This document shows positions 24,801 through 49,545 of a DNA stretch of 64,000 nucleotides, piece after piece. Location: positions 372,001 to 436,000 of the forward strand of contig OX485803.1 of NCBI GenBank assembly GCA_950295325.1, written 5' to 3'. Below the pieces are notes generated by a model. It was not told where the DNA came from and did no database searches. It saw only the letters and a program-made list of their open reading frames with translations. The stretch is from Polytrichum commune. Taxonomy: Eukaryota; Streptophyta; Polytrichopsida; Polytrichales; Polytrichaceae. The stretch's first letter is position 1. Each line of letters opens with the position of its first letter. The translations under genes were made by a program, and so were the position numbers.

Positions 24801-27800
24801 AACTAACCTCACCCTCTTCCACGTCATCTACCCAAGGTGTTAACCCACCGCTAACCCACTCTTCCTCGGTGAGCACCTCACATGGCTCCAACAATGAGCC
24901 CTCTCCTAAACTAACACTAGGAAATTCACTCCCTAAGCCTACTTGGTGAAATGCAACCATTACATCAACCTCGGACTCGGGGTACTCCCTTAGCCATTGG
25001 GCATAATCCCCATTATCCCCATAATTGTAAAAATTAGGACCTAGACTTCCCGAGCCCGAATCTATAACAACCCTTTGACCTTCGGGATGGACGACTCCCA
25101 CCAATGCCTTGCCAATCTCATTCTCGTTTAAGTCATCAATTTCCTTCTCCAATGGCAAATACATCTCCTTCTTCATCCATCCTTCTAATGAACCAATGGA
25201 CACTATGACCCTATTACCCTCCGGACCATAAGTGATGGATGGTTTAGGTCCACCCCAATTGACCATAGCATTCGCCATCCGCAACCAAGGCCTACCTAGC
25301 AAAATGGGGAAGGTGTCCTTGTTGGAGTGCATTTTAATGACATGGAAGGTGACCAAGTACTCCTCACCTCCCGTAGTCATTCTACAATCCTTGACCATCC
25401 CCAAAGGCGTAGTCGAACTTTGATTTGCCATATTTATGACCAAAGGTGAAGGCCCCGTGAGTCCAAGTCCCAATTTTTTCATAGTATCCTCCGGTAGTAT
25501 ATTTAGACTACTCCCTCCGTCGACTAGCACATTAGGAACCACCTTATCTACTATAACAACTTCTATTTCTATAGCTCTCACGTCTCTTCCACCTTGTGAT
25601 TGGATCCTAGCGGCTATTTTAGCTTTCACCTTCCTCATCCTCTTGTGTACCGGCATTCCCTCCTTTAATGTTTTCCTTGCCGTGGGTGAAATTTCCAATA
25701 GTTGGCCGAAAGTAATATCCGCCTTGAGTGTACTAAGGTCCGCCCACAAGTCGTACCCGGTAGATCTTTCCACCTTAGAATTACCCACTACGTCGAATTC
25801 GTCTACGGGAACCCCCGGTCCTTCCCATTCACCCACATCGCTATTATCCAAGTCATGTACCGCATTAGTCCTCTCCCTATCTTGTAAAATTATATTTTCC
25901 CTCTCCACATCCTTAGTAGCTCTTCTAGCTACCCTATCCAACTCGGAGAGATTAATCTCTTCATCCGAAGAGTAATTTCCTTGCTCTCCTATTCCTACCT
26001 CCAACGGGGCATCCCCTCTCCTAGCCCTAGTAGTTACCGCTAGTGCAGGTGCTTCTTCAACCACACCCTTACCCTTCACTAACTCATATGTAATAGCATT
26101 GGTGTGAGGAGGCCATTGACTTTGCTCCTCTCCAATTCTCGTTGGGAGAGGAAGCATGTCATCACATGTGGCCTCCAACACTCCATCCATGAACCTAACA
26201 TCTTGGGAGTTAGATGGTCCCGGATCCGTTGGAGGCGCTTGTCTCCCGTTACTACCATTAGGTGGAACTCCTTGTCTATTTTGTATTGGAATGTAACCGG
26301 TTGTAGTTTGCAAGCCCGCCGGTGGATGAAAAGTTTGCCTAGCATTACTATGGTCATAGTATAAGTTAGGTGGCCTAAGTTCATTGGCCGGTACTCCTTG
26401 TGGCCTAGCACCTCGCATATTATCCCTTGCTTGTTGTTGTGGATTAGCCACCGGGTAAGGGACATTAATTATTTTGTCCGGTTGGCGACACGTATCCGAG
26501 GGATGACTTCCTCCACAATTGCTACAATTAAACTCTTGACCTTCGGACCAACATTGTCCTTGAGCGTGCCACCTTCCACAAAAGGGATGAAATTCCTTCT
26601 TCTCTAAATTTTGGCCACCTTGCCCTCTAGGTTGTGGTCCTCTATTGCTTCCATTTCCATAGTGAGGTGGCGCTTGACCTCGTTGATTTTGTTGAGGTGG
26701 GTTACCGTTTCCTCTTTGGTCACGGTTTTGTCCACTTCTACAAAATTGACGCGTGTGGCCCGGTTGGCCACATTGGACACACCATAATCCGGAAGAATGC
26801 CTACCCGACTCAACCGGGGGTGGAGGCCCCGGTTGTTGACTCCGGATCATTAATGACATTTGATCCGTGAGGCTTTGCATTTGTTTTATCATAGCCTCTT
26901 GGAATCCTAGTTGGCTAGCACCTAGTCTTCTCTCAACCTCCTCCAAGTGTGGATCCGTTCTAGGGGCCGGTAGTGCCAAAAGAGGTGCCGGTTCCCTAAC
27001 CGCTAAAGGTCGGGGACCGGTGTCCACAATGGCATATGGAATTTGGTTCTCATACTTAGCGGGTTCTACCGCTACCACCCTAGGGCGTATGGGGATGAAT
27101 TGTGGGATCAATTCATCCTCCCTTCTCCATAGCCTTTCGTGATCTTTATCCAAGTTTTCAATATCTCTAGCCGCACGCTTGGCATCCGCCGAGGTCAAGG
27201 GATTCCTTTCTAGAACACCCCTAATAGTTCCGGACTTAAAAAACCCTTGAATGAAAAATTGCTTTAGCGTGTCGTCGTTGAGCATGGTACCCACAAATCT
27301 AGTGCACACTAAATCAAACCTCCTAATGTAAGCCGAAATTTCTTCCTCCCTTCCTTGCTTCAATGACGACAATGCCCTTAATGCGGTACTTTGACCCACT
27401 TCCGGCCTAAATTCGTTAAGAAACTCCCTTTGTAATTGTTCCCATCCCCTAAAATGTCCCTCGGCATGATCCCGATACCATTCATAGGCTTCCCCCTCTA
27501 GAGTGGTAGGAAACCACACTAACCAATAACCCGGGTCGGTTATGAGGAAGCTAGCCAACCGTTCGATATACCGTTCCATGTGCTGAGAGGGGTCCTCATC
27601 CTTGGTCCCATAAAATTTAGGGAGATGAGATGGCATATCCATCGCCGCTAAATTTTGTGGAACCACAATTGGTAGGCCTCTTGGCCTAACCAATGGGTCT
27701 ATTGGAGGTATAGGAGGTATGGGCGGAATTGGGGGTATGGGTGGTGGATCCATCCCCCGTTCCTCGGCCATGGTGACCGGTGAACTATTCAACAATCCCC

Positions 27801-28074
27801 TATCAACTTCTACCGGGAATTCTTCTCTAAGTGTGTAATTTTCCGAAGAAGTTTCACCACTCAATTTGGAGGGAGTGATCTCCTCTTCAAGTTGAGCTCC
27901 AAGTTCTAAGGTGTCTAGAATTGACCTAGTCCTAGGTTCGACGTTCAAACAACTCTCTATTCTAACATTATCTTGTTCTAATCTATCACTGATTTTAGAG
28001 GACCGCCTCTTTCGAGTAGATTTCTCTAGTCCTACTATCAAACTTGGTTTTTGTGAGCGAGTCCTACCTTGCAT
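21835..28074 (-). CDS. Gag-pol polyprotein of Ty3/Gypsy element (2079 aa)
   Basis: A single open frame encodes gag, protease, reverse transcriptase, RNase H and integrase. Visible by rough residue: a retrotransposon gag core around 150-280 (YIERLASF, GYWLVWFPTT, EWYRDHAEGHF); a zinc knuckle CVQCGQPGHTRQFC near 430 and a second CX2C-type cluster CSNCGGSHPSDTC near 515; a protease site VLVDGGSS near 850; RT motifs DYRKLN/KDHFPLPF near 1280 and FVDD near 1374; RNase H YCDASN near 1520; an integrase zinc finger with H..H..CDAC near 1720; and catalytic core residues in WGIDYVGE, SDRGTHF and TNGQTERVNG near 1800-1895. The C-terminus has a GPY-type module and no chromodomain. DGGS rather than D(S/T)G at the protease is noted but is common among plant elements of this kind. 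The first methionine of the long frame is taken as the start. Confidence 0.95.
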   Translation of the reverse strand: MQGRTRSQKPSLIVGLEKSTRKRRSSKISDRLEQDNVRIESCLNVEPRTRSILDTLELGAQLEEEITPSKLSGETSSENYTLREEFPVEVDRGLLNSSPVTMAEERGMDPPPIPPIPPIPPIPPIDPLVRPRGLPIVVPQNLAAMDMPSHLPKFYGTKDEDPSQHMERYIERLASFLITDPGYWLVWFPTTLEGEAYEWYRDHAEGHFRGWEQLQREFLNEFRPEVGQSTALRALSSLKQGREEEISAYIRRFDLVCTRFVGTMLNDDTLKQFFIQGFFKSGTIRGVLERNPLTSADAKRAARDIENLDKDHERLWRREDELIPQFIPIRPRVVAVEPAKYENQIPYAIVDTGPRPLAVREPAPLLALPAPRTDPHLEEVERRLGASQLGFQEAMIKQMQSLTDQMSLMIRSQQPGPPPPVESGRHSSGLWCVQCGQPGHTRQFCRSGQNRDQRGNGNPPQQNQRGQAPPHYGNGSNRGPQPRGQGGQNLEKKEFHPFCGRWHAQGQCWSEGQEFNCSNCGGSHPSDTCRQPDKIINVPYPVANPQQQARDNMRGARPQGVPANELRPPNLYYDHSNARQTFHPPAGLQTTTGYIPIQNRQGVPPNGSNGRQAPPTDPGPSNSQDVRFMDGVLEATCDDMLPLPTRIGEEQSQWPPHTNAITYELVKGKGVVEEAPALAVTTRARRGDAPLEVGIGEQGNYSSDEEINLSELDRVARRATKDVERENIILQDRERTNAVHDLDNSDVGEWEGPGVPVDEFDVVGNSKVERSTGYDLWADLSTLKADITFGQLLEISPTARKTLKEGMPVHKRMRKVKAKIAARIQSQGGRDVRAIEIEVVIVDKVVPNVLVDGGSSLNILPEDTMKKLGLGLTGPSPLVINMANQSSTTPLGMVKDCRMTTGGEEYLVTFHVIKMHSNKDTFPILLGRPWLRMANAMVNWGGPKPSITYGPEGNRVIVSIGSLEGWMKKEMYLPLEKEIDDLNENEIGKALVGVVHPEGQRVVIDSGSGSLGPNFYNYGDNGDYAQWLREYPESEVDVMVAFHQVGLGSEFPSVSLGEGSLLEPCEVLTEEEWVSGGLTPWVDDVEEGEVSLIHVDGTQEEDVIIESSKLEEPLHFKTTSTGIVVGQDVKDYPNVPSDWYRNKEEQAHVSEADWRYVDVKLKNGKTRQMKMGSKLGEKEVREYSNLVDEFSDTFAWSYDEFKGIPREMVEHRIPLIPGARPIRQKERRMNPQLQLLVKAELERLLKAGFIKPVEITDWVSPMVLVKKKNGKLRVCVDYRKLNSCTQKDHFPLPFITLLLEEVGGHSRYTFMDGYAGYNQISIALQDIHKTAFTTPWGTFVWVVMPFGLCNAPATFQRLVMYIFTDLLFKSMTVFVDDFSTQSNVDDHLHCVREALVRCRKMRLALNPDKTFLGVNKGVLLGYVVSEKGREPDPDKIAAISDLATPTNSKGISKLLGHVGWYRKLIPNFSKIAVPITHLLKKDVKFEWTDACQKAFEELRDRLSTYPVLIPPNWGKPFHVYCDASNVAIGSALCQATGEKEKDQPIAYASKQLTPAERNYSTTERECLAMVFSVKKFRHYLMCNPVVFFVDHMAIKYLINKAGLSGRLARWVLLLEEFDYTVEYKPGRMHLQADHLSRLSEEIGKNPVNDMLVDDSLFVVTSTPEWYAGIVEFLTTHKLPKEWTKEERRKVRVNSRQFVVVGHRLFRRGSDGILRRCVSKTEVEAILIACHDSACGGHFSGQLTGQKILRAGYFWPTLFKDAHDYVRKCDACQRYARDDLRMEMPLHVSLPLIPFEKWGIDYVGEVHPQSSKGMKYIVVATEYLTKWAEAKAVKTDTAEHAATFMYKNIISRFGVPKILVSDRGTHFLNDLIREMTEKFKIDHRKTTPYHPQTNGQTERVNGILVSILRKTVIDSKRDWDTKLTAALWAYRTTYKVTTRATPFSLVYGLEATLPIEYEVESLRVAVSTRLTESQSLRNRLTDLEALDEGRRMAAQHIEAIQRRRKITFDKRHKRRALTPGMMVMIQDARKLEFPAKFNAVWLGPYLVYEVFPNNSIQLETLNGELFPTRTSGSRCKEYRA

Positions 28075-28985
28075 TCCATAAGAATCGATCGACCCTCACT
28101 TGACCACACATAATCCTAGCAATTCCCCTCTTAATATTTTCACTTGTCTTGGTGTGGTTATAATTTTTTTTTAGGAGGTGAGGAAAAGAACCTGCAAGCC
28201 CACTTAGGTGAAAGAATCCCAATAGGGGATAGGCATGTTCATGTTAATTTTTTGGTTAAGTCGGAGCATCACCTCCGCACCTTCCCGCAAATTAACACTC
28301 ACCACAATACCGATTGTGAGGGGGTGACCTTCCGAGTAGATTATGTTAAAAGTCGAGGCTTCACCCTTCAACTTCTCACACCATCCACAATTCGGGAATT
28401 ACCCTCTACAACGGATAACAACAATCACGAGTACAAAAGGCATTCCTTAATTAGTTAATGAGTTCACTTTGAAGAAATAAACATACCTTGAGCAATCGCA
28501 TCCCCCTGTGAGTTAGCACTCCCCTCAATCGTGACTCAATGTAACAACACCATAAACTTTGTGAAATATTAATTTAATCTAGAGCATGAAATGACAACTC
28601 CCAAAACTTTGAGACTCACCCCGAGGTGAGTGTCAAAGTTCAATGTCCTAAGGTGAATTTACCATCTAATGTTTTAATGAGCTACTCGGTTATAGGTTCC
28701 TTTTAAGTTCTTAGCAAATCCCCAAAAAGGTTGAGGACGTACCTTCGCCGCGCTCCTTCCTCAAAAATGAATTTGCGTAATTGACAATGCAATTCATTCC
28801 AAGGAATAGTTGAAATACAATGAATTCAAATGTAACCCAAAGAGAGAATACTTACCGAGTTTCGGGTGCTCCTTCCCTTCTCTCAAGTTTGTGTCTCCAA
28901 TTTTTCCTAGTTGCCTCCAAGTCTCCTAGTCGCCTCCAAGTCTTGTAACTACCTTCCGCTTCGCTCCCGGCGGACGCACCAATTA
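28075..28985 (-). other. Leader of the 11-kb element, including the primer-binding region
   Basis: This is non-coding sequence between the 5' LTR and gag. Directly after the LTR, read on the minus strand, comes TAATTGGTGCGTCCGCCGGG, the place where the primer-binding site must lie. The related element at 57232 has TAAATGGTGAGTCCACTGGG at the same place, so the position and much of the sequence are conserved. I could not match it with confidence to a particular tRNA. The rest of the leader also aligns with 58219-59104 of that relative, for example a CTCACCCCGGGATGAGT-like box, which may belong to a packaging or dimerisation structure. No reading frame is conserved. Confidence 0.6.
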
Positions 28986-31166
28986 TGTGAGGCCAAACCC
29001 CCCACCCTTAAGCGTCCGTAGTCCGAGTAGTGGGTTTGGGCTCACATTCCTCCGCGGTATTGGATTTGGACTTGGATGAGTCCATAGTCCAAGGTTCACC
29101 CTTCAAGTGGTATTGGATTTAACTGGAATTTCACTTTTAACAACTCAATGTACAATTTCAATACGTATGTGGAGAATGCACAAGTTAACTATATTATTTT
29201 AACCTCCTTATGCTCGGGTGCTATTTTGTCTTTGTTTGCTTCTAACGTCCATCCGGCCGCTTTAGCTACACAAGCCCTTAAGGATATCCCTCTCCTAAAT
29301 GGAGTCCGTGCCGTTGACTCTATACTACCACTTGAACTATCACTTGTGTATTCCGTATCGCTACTATAAGAGGTCTCACTTGGTGTCTCCATACCGTACA
29401 CAAGCCTTTAAGTATTAAGAAATACTTATGTGACTTATGTCAATCTCTCCCTCGCACCTTTGGTCTTTGCTTCCTTTGTCTTGCCATCGCGAGAGTGCTC
29501 CACATTCTCCATTAATTTGTGCACGTGGTTTATTTTTAAAGAGAGGATGCAAGTGTTAAAAAAAACACTATTCTCTATAGTCAATCTCAAATACATTTAC
29601 TTGTGAAAGCCACCATAACACTAACTAGCATAATGTAACTAACTACTTGTCTATGAGCTAATTAGGTAGGCTATCTACTAAGCTCCTTCATGAACCCATC
29701 TCTTTACTTTCTAATTACATAAACCTAGCTCCTTCATAAACCTAGCTCCTTCATAAACCCAGCTTCTTAGCTTCTAACTAAACAAACCCAGCTCCTTCAT
29801 AAACCCAGCTCCTTCATGAACCCAGCTCCTTAGCTTCTAACTAAACAAACCCAGGTCCTTCATAAACCCAGCTCTTTACTTTCTAACTAAACAAACCCAG
29901 CTCCTTCATAAACCCAGCTCCTTCATAAACCCAGCTCCTTCATAAACCCACAACTTTGTAGTTGTAATCCCCAACTACCTCACTAATTATTCAAGCCCTT
30001 AACTAATCTTCCTACCTAATTTCCCTAATTCTACTAACAACCCCTTTCTAATCACACAATTCTTCTCTAATCCTAAAATCCTAAAATCCTAGAGAGGAGA
30101 GGGGGAGAGAGAATTTCCTAACTTCACTAAGACTAACTAATCCACACAAGTATATTTTTGCACTCATCACAACATCAAGTGCTCAACTCTTAAACATGGA
30201 ACTTGCAACCACGTGTATTCAAAACATGAACTTAAAGTACCACAAATTGGAATCATGAATTAACTTTAAAATCCTTCACGTCAACACTAATTCTACCAAG
30301 AGGTCAAGCCCTCTTCAAGGCTAACAAGCCTTGGCTCTCAAACTAAAAACTAAGCACACACATGTGCTCCAATATGGCTTCCCACACCCACACTTATAAC
30401 TCGTGGGGTGCCTTGGAGCACAAAGGAAAGAGAGGATGAGTGAGGGAAGAATGAGGGATTATATAGTAAGCTTGAGGGGGTGAGCACCCTCAAGGCTCAC
30501 GATAAGCCCTTGAGATTTCCTCCTACTTAGTAGGCGCCAATCCTATCTTCTAAGTCTTCCTCCCTCAAATGATCAACAAGGATCCTAATTCGAACATTTA
30601 ACTAGCCTTGGCTTTCTACCTACCACACTTTACCAAACTTGGGATGCTTCAACCCAAACTTAGCCTCCTTCGCTTTCCGCCGCCATAACTTTCTCCCCTT
30701 ACTTTCCCAAATCGTCGCTCACCACTTAATTCAAACCACGATGCTTAACTCGTGATTTGATTGGTGCTTTGAGAATTTGCTTATCCTCCACCTTGCATTC
30801 TTCCTTGGGCCTTCCCCATTAAGTGGCCATGATGAGGTGGTCCACTTGTGCGCTCCATGTGATCCTCCATTCATCCCAATTCGAATGCACTTGCCTCTTG
30901 AGTCACTTTGGTTGTCTCCATCCATTTGTACTAGCCTACTCACTAACTACTCAATCCAAGTTCTCCTTACCTATCCTCATTCACTCAAATCCTTCCGAAG
31001 GTAAAAACACAATAACAACTCACATCCTAGCCTCTTACAACATGGTACTTCTAAGACTAACATTTCACTCTTTTTATATTTTTGTGAAGTAACATGCTAC
31101 TTCAAAGTGCATCAACTAACGTTTCAAGGGTCTAAGACTAAATGTGGGCACCCTTTTGGGCTCACA
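28986..31166 (-). repeat. 5' LTR of the 11-kb element, full length
   Basis: This is the 2181-bp, apparently complete LTR (TG...CA in element orientation). In the sense direction it shows a CCTACTAAGTAGG palindrome (30520-30532), then a GGGTGCTCACCCCCTC box, a TATATAA box (30459-30465) and pyrimidine-rich downstream sequence. Much further on come a GTGTTTTTTTTAACAC hairpin-like motif and an AATAAA (about 29536-29570) and the 18-bp tandem array. It ends in a conserved CGCTTAAGGGTGG..GGTTTGGCCTCACA block. It holds about 0.57 kb (29126-29700) that is missing from its partner. A short minus-strand frame (29189-29401) lies in that part, but nothing supports it as a gene. Confidence 0.9.
30459..30465 (-). 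promoter_or_regulatory. TATA box of the 5' LTR
   Basis: TATATAA on the minus strand lies between the conserved upstream CCTACTAAGTAGG palindrome and a C/T-rich stretch. The same box occurs at the same relative place in the 3' LTR (21066-21072) and in the LTR starting at 62743 (63444-63450). A TATATAT stands in the related LTR at 57702-57708. Transcription would start a few tens of bases further on. The assignment rests on position and conservation between LTR families. Confidence 0.6.
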
Positions 31167-31171
31167 ATATG

Positions 31172-31538
31172 CATGGATGTAACATATTGGGACGATGCAT
31201 CTTCATACTAGAATAGTGGATGAAAACAACAAGGTGGCATCCACGGGGGTTGGCTTGGACCATGATAGGACCACATTAAAACATCATAATTTATATGCAC
31301 ATATCCACTACAACATGCTAGGATGATACGGGTCCAAGCTAGTATTGTACATTAGACATTGTCTCTTGGAATGCCCAAACCCTAAACCTCGAGTCCAAGT
31401 TACATGCACAACCTAAGTTTATGGAGTCGTTGAGTTATTTTTCCTAAACCCTAAACCGAATGACGCAAATTTCCACACATCAAAAAATTCCAACGTCCAG
31501 GTGGAATTTCTATACATTGGCGTCATGAAGCCATTGAC
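31172..31538. other. Spacer between the Gypsy element and the kinase gene's 3' end
   Basis: About 370 bp of non-coding sequence would include the receptor kinase 3' untranslated region (minus strand). Two AAACCCTAAA telo-box-like motifs occur (about 31376-31386 and 31447-31456). They are too few to be an interstitial telomere array. Because the target duplication ATATG ends at 31171, the Gypsy element inserted about 370 bp downstream of the kinase stop codon, on the same strand as the gene. Confidence 0.5.
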
Positions 31539-46088
<14,550 letters not shown>

Positions 46089-46209
46089 CCTTTCTTGCAC
46101 CTGGAGAGAGACAACACAGTTTGTAATACAAGACAGATGCAAATCCCATGCACATCACTTGAGACCAGGGACCAAACAACAACGAAGATGTAACATCCCC
46201 TTCTATGAT

Positions 46210-46857
46210 ACACTGCATAGGCCAACAATTACTACAAGCCCTCAACGATCCAGGCCAACTAGGCGACATATATCAAGGCCTAACTAAATACATAGCAGCT
46301 AAATACGGAGGTTCACTCCACCTCCCGAAACTTAAACAACAAGCATGCACAAGGTCACCCATAGCCCGAACCCTCTTCCTACTCACAAAAGAATACGAAA
46401 TACATGTTACCACGGCCAATCGAGCATTCCCCCTTAGGAATACCCCACTAGAGCAAGCATGGCTATCCAACCCAATATACACCACCCTTGATGATGCCTC
46501 CAAAAAAAAATCCCAAAAATACCTAGACAAACTTTACACACATGGCATTACAACACTAGCACAAATTCAAAACAAGAACACCAAGGCCATACTCACACAA
46601 GAGGAATACCGAAACATATACAAACTCGCACCCAAAACCATCAAAGAAGCCCTACACCAAGCCACAATAATATTCCCAATCACAACAACACCCAACCCCC
46701 TTGAAAATCATCCCCAACCACCACACACAACACCCACAAATAGCACCCTAGACCCCAACCACCAATCCCACCACGTGGACTACACACTAGGGCGGGCCAT
46801 CCACGAAATGGTTGATACAAAAACCACCAACCGAAAGGACAAATGGGGAGCACAAGC
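46210..46857 (+). pseudogene. LINE coding segment downstream of the missing RT
   Basis: The first surviving coding part of the LINE runs open into the solo LTR. Motifs such as PIYTTLDDASKKKSQKYLDKLY followed by an ITTLAQIQ stretch look like the thumb or linker region that follows the reverse transcriptase in other LINEs, where a helical YLDKLYxxGITTL-type repeat is common. The last codons before the LTR (KWGAQA) continue exactly in frame after its far target duplication at 49991-49995 (ALKRKYLCQW and so on to 50200), showing the LTR inserted into an open frame. No catalytic residue of RT is included, so nothing here is enzymatically functional. Confidence 0.6.
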
Positions 46858-47505
46858 TATGAGCCCAAAATGAGTGCTCATATTTGTTTTATGTTTAGAA
46901 TTTATTTAGAATTGCAATTGGAGTGTTATTGAAACAATCAAAAGTATAAAAATAGTGAGGCTTGGTGTGAATTTATGTTTAGGCCTTAAGCCATTTTGTG
47001 TGGTGAATTAGAAGCTTAGTGACATTAGGTAGTGTTTTGATTAGAGGAGTAGTGTTTGAGGAGGCAAGAGGAAGAGCCTTTGAGTTAATTGTTTGAATTA
47101 GAACGTGTTCTTGTTGGTTTAGGGGGTGAGGAGTTAGGAAGTAGGATAAGGTCCTACTAAGTAGGAAAGGTTAGAGGGTTCGTGGTGTGGGGTGCCCTCC
47201 CTTCCTTCCTCCCTCTCCCTCTCATTCTCTCTCTCTCTCATGTGTGCATATGTGTGCGAGTGTGGGTGTATGAGTGTGGGTGTGTGAGTGGGTGTTGTAG
47301 TGTGGTAGAAAATATTTTGATTAGGGGGGACTTAGAAATATAGTTGATTAAGGTGGGAATTAGTTAGTAGTTTATTAGGATTAGTAAGGCTTGGTTAGAT
47401 TAATTAGCTAGGGGGTTGGTTAGAGATTAAGTAGACTAAGGGTTGAAGGAGCTGGGATGTATTAGCCACTGCCGCAGCTGGAAGCTGGGAGCTGGGATGT
47501 ATTAG

Positions 47506-49545
47506 TATGAGCCCAAAATGAGTGCTCATATTTGTTTTATGTTTAGAATTTAATTAGAGTTGCAATTGGAGTGTTATTCAAACAATCAAAAGTATAGAAA
47601 GAGTGAGGCTTGATGTGGATTTATGTTTAGGCCTTAAGCCATTTTGTGTGGTGAATTAGAAGCTTAGTGACATTAGGGAGTGTTGTGATTAAGTGAGTAG
47701 CATTTGAGGAAGCAAGGGTAAGGTCCTTTGATTTAAATGTTTGAATTGGAACATGCCTTTGTTGGTTTAGAGGGTGAAGGTTTAATGGATAGGATAAGGT
47801 CCTACTAAGTAGGGGATTGTGAAGGGGCTTGTGGCCTTGGGTGCCCTCCCCTCCTCCTCCTTTTCTCTCTTCATTCTCTCTCTCTCTCTCTCCGCTCTCG
47901 GATTTGGAGCTCTTAGAACTAGAAGAATAGTGGAATTAAGTAGTGAATTAGTAGGGGATTTAGTGGAATTATTAGAATTAGGTAAGGGGACTAGCTAAAA
48001 GTTAGTATGATTAGATGATAGAGTTAGTTAAGGGGGTGACCTTATTAGGTAGTTTGTTACTTTTATAGTTGGAATTAGTTGCTGGTTACTTAGAGAAGGC
48101 TGGGAATTATCAGCTGGTTACTTGGAGGCGGCTGGAATTAGTTGTTGGTCACTTAGAGAAGGCTGGGAATTATCAGCTGGTTACTTGGAGAAGGCTACTA
48201 ATTAGTTAGTGGGTTACTAGAGAAGGCTGGAATTAGCAGTTGGGTACTTAGAGGTGGCTGGAATTATCAGCCGGTTACTTGGAGAAGGCTACTAATTAGT
48301 TAGTGGGTTACTAGAGAAGGCTGGAATTATCAGCTGGTTACTTGGAGAAGGCTACTAATTAGTAGCTGGTTACTAGAGAAGGCTGGAATTAGCAGCTGGG
48401 TACTTGGGGAAGGCTACTAATTAATAGTGGGTTACTAGAGAAGGCTGGGAATTATCAGCTAGTTATTTGGAGGCGGCTGGAATTAGTTGCTGGTTACTTG
48501 GAGAAGGCTACTAATTAGTAGCTGGTTACTAGAGAAGGCTGGAATTAGTAGCTGGTTACTAGGAGAAGGCTATTAATTAGTTAGTGGGTTACTAGAGAAG
48601 GCTGGAATTATTAGCTGGGTACTTGGGGAAGGCTACTAATTAGTAGTGGGTTACTAGAGAAGGCTAGGAATTATCAGCTGGTTACTTGGAGGCGGCTGGA
48701 ATTAGTTCATGGTTACTTGGAGAAGGCTACTAATTAGTAGTTGGTTACTAGAGAAGGCTGGAATTAGTAGTTGGTTACTAGGAGAAGGCTACTAATTAGT
48801 TAGTGGGTTACTAGAGAAGGCTGGAATTATCAACTGGTTACTTGGAGAAGGCTACTAATTAGTAGCTGGTTACTAGAGAAGGCTGGAATTAGCAGCTGGG
48901 TACTTAGAGGCGGCTGGAATTAGTAGCTGGTTACTAGAGAAGGCTGGAATTAGCAGCTGGGCACTTAGAGAAGGCTACTAATTAGTTAGTGGGTTACTAG
49001 AGAAGGCTGGAATTAGTTGTTGGTTACTTGGAGAAGGCTATTAATTAGTAGTTGGTTACTACAGAAGGCTGGAATTAGCAGCTGGGTACTTAGAGGCGGC
49101 TGGAATTAGTAGTTGGTTACTAGAGAAGGCTGGAATTAGCAGCTGGGCACTTAGAGAAGGCTGGAATTAACAGCTGGGTACTTAGAGAAGGCTACTAATT
49201 AGCAGCTGGCTAAACTTGGAGGCTTAGGGTAGGAGTGAATGTGGGCTTAACTCCTATTGCATTAAGGGGGAGAGATCCCAATTAGCAAGAAGGTGGCACA
49301 AAGGAATAAGCTCTTAGTAGGGATGTGGGTGTGGTTGTGAATTAGTGTAGGAGGAAGTGAACCATTGGATAATAGCATTTTTTAATGCTTGTACTCGTAT
49401 TATGGAATAAACTGGTGTACAAGAATTGATGGAAGCTCAAATGGAGTTTTATGAAGTTGGCAAGAGGAAGTTATGTGAACATGAGTGTGATACCCATTCC
49501 CTCACCCAGACTAGGACGCTTAAGGGTGGGTGGTTTGGCCTCACG
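47506..49545 (+). mobile_element. Inner solo LTR nested in the outer solo LTR
   Basis: It is flanked by ATTAG on both sides (47501-47505 and 49546-49550). It starts TATGAGCCCAAAATGAGTGC exactly as the outer copy does and ends GGTTTGGCCTCACG. The outer LTR sequence (GGGAGCTGGGATGTATTAG ... CCACTGCCGCAGCTG) resumes at once on the other side. It carries the palindrome CCTACTAAGTAGG (about 47801-47813), a CT-rich promoter-like stretch, a long minisatellite (48064-49210) and a GCATTTTTTAATGC hairpin followed by AATAAA (about 49376-49410). Its orientation is the same as that of its host LTR. No internal region survives. Confidence 0.82.
48064..49210. repeat. Minisatellite of 30-35-bp variant units in the inner LTR
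   Basis: More than thirty imperfect copies of related units follow one another. One unit type reads GGCTGGAATTAGCAGCTGG, followed by a TACTTAGAGAA-like linker. A second type reads GGCTACTAATTAGTAGCTGG, followed by TTACTAGAGAA. The two types alternate and are themselves grouped into higher-order repeats of about 100 bp. The outer LTR holds only a few of the CAGCTG-containing units (47460-47500 and 49547-49745), so the expansion took place in the inner copy or its lineage. No coding capacity. Confidence 0.9.

Larger units (their letters stand above)
20167..31166 (-). mobile_element. Complete Ty3/Gypsy LTR retrotransposon, 11 kb
   Basis: The element is bounded by the 5-bp target duplication ATATG (20162-20166 and 31167-31171) and starts and ends TG...CA. 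Read on the minus strand it has a 5' LTR (28986-31166), a leader (28075-28985), one uninterrupted gag-pol frame (21835-28074), a short 3' region and a 3' LTR (20167-21773). Domain order protease, reverse transcriptase, RNase H, integrase makes it Ty3/Gypsy. The absence of a chromodomain and the KDHFPLPF motif in the RT suggest the non-chromovirus (Athila/Tat-like) branch. Intact coding and nearly identical LTRs outside one 0.57-kb gap argue for a recent insertion. A further LTR of the same family begins at 62743. Confidence 0.95.

Noticed and set aside
25436..25975. 179-codon plus-strand frame inside the Gypsy element
   Set aside because: It is the antisense shadow of the gag-pol frame, whose protease-region codons explain it.
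29189..29401. 70-codon Ser-rich frame in the 5' LTR
   Set aside because: Located in LTR sequence deleted from the partner LTR, no motif and no conserved counterpart in the other LTR families.
31370..31460. Interstitial telomere repeat
   Set aside because: Only isolated AAACCCTAAA motifs are present, no array.
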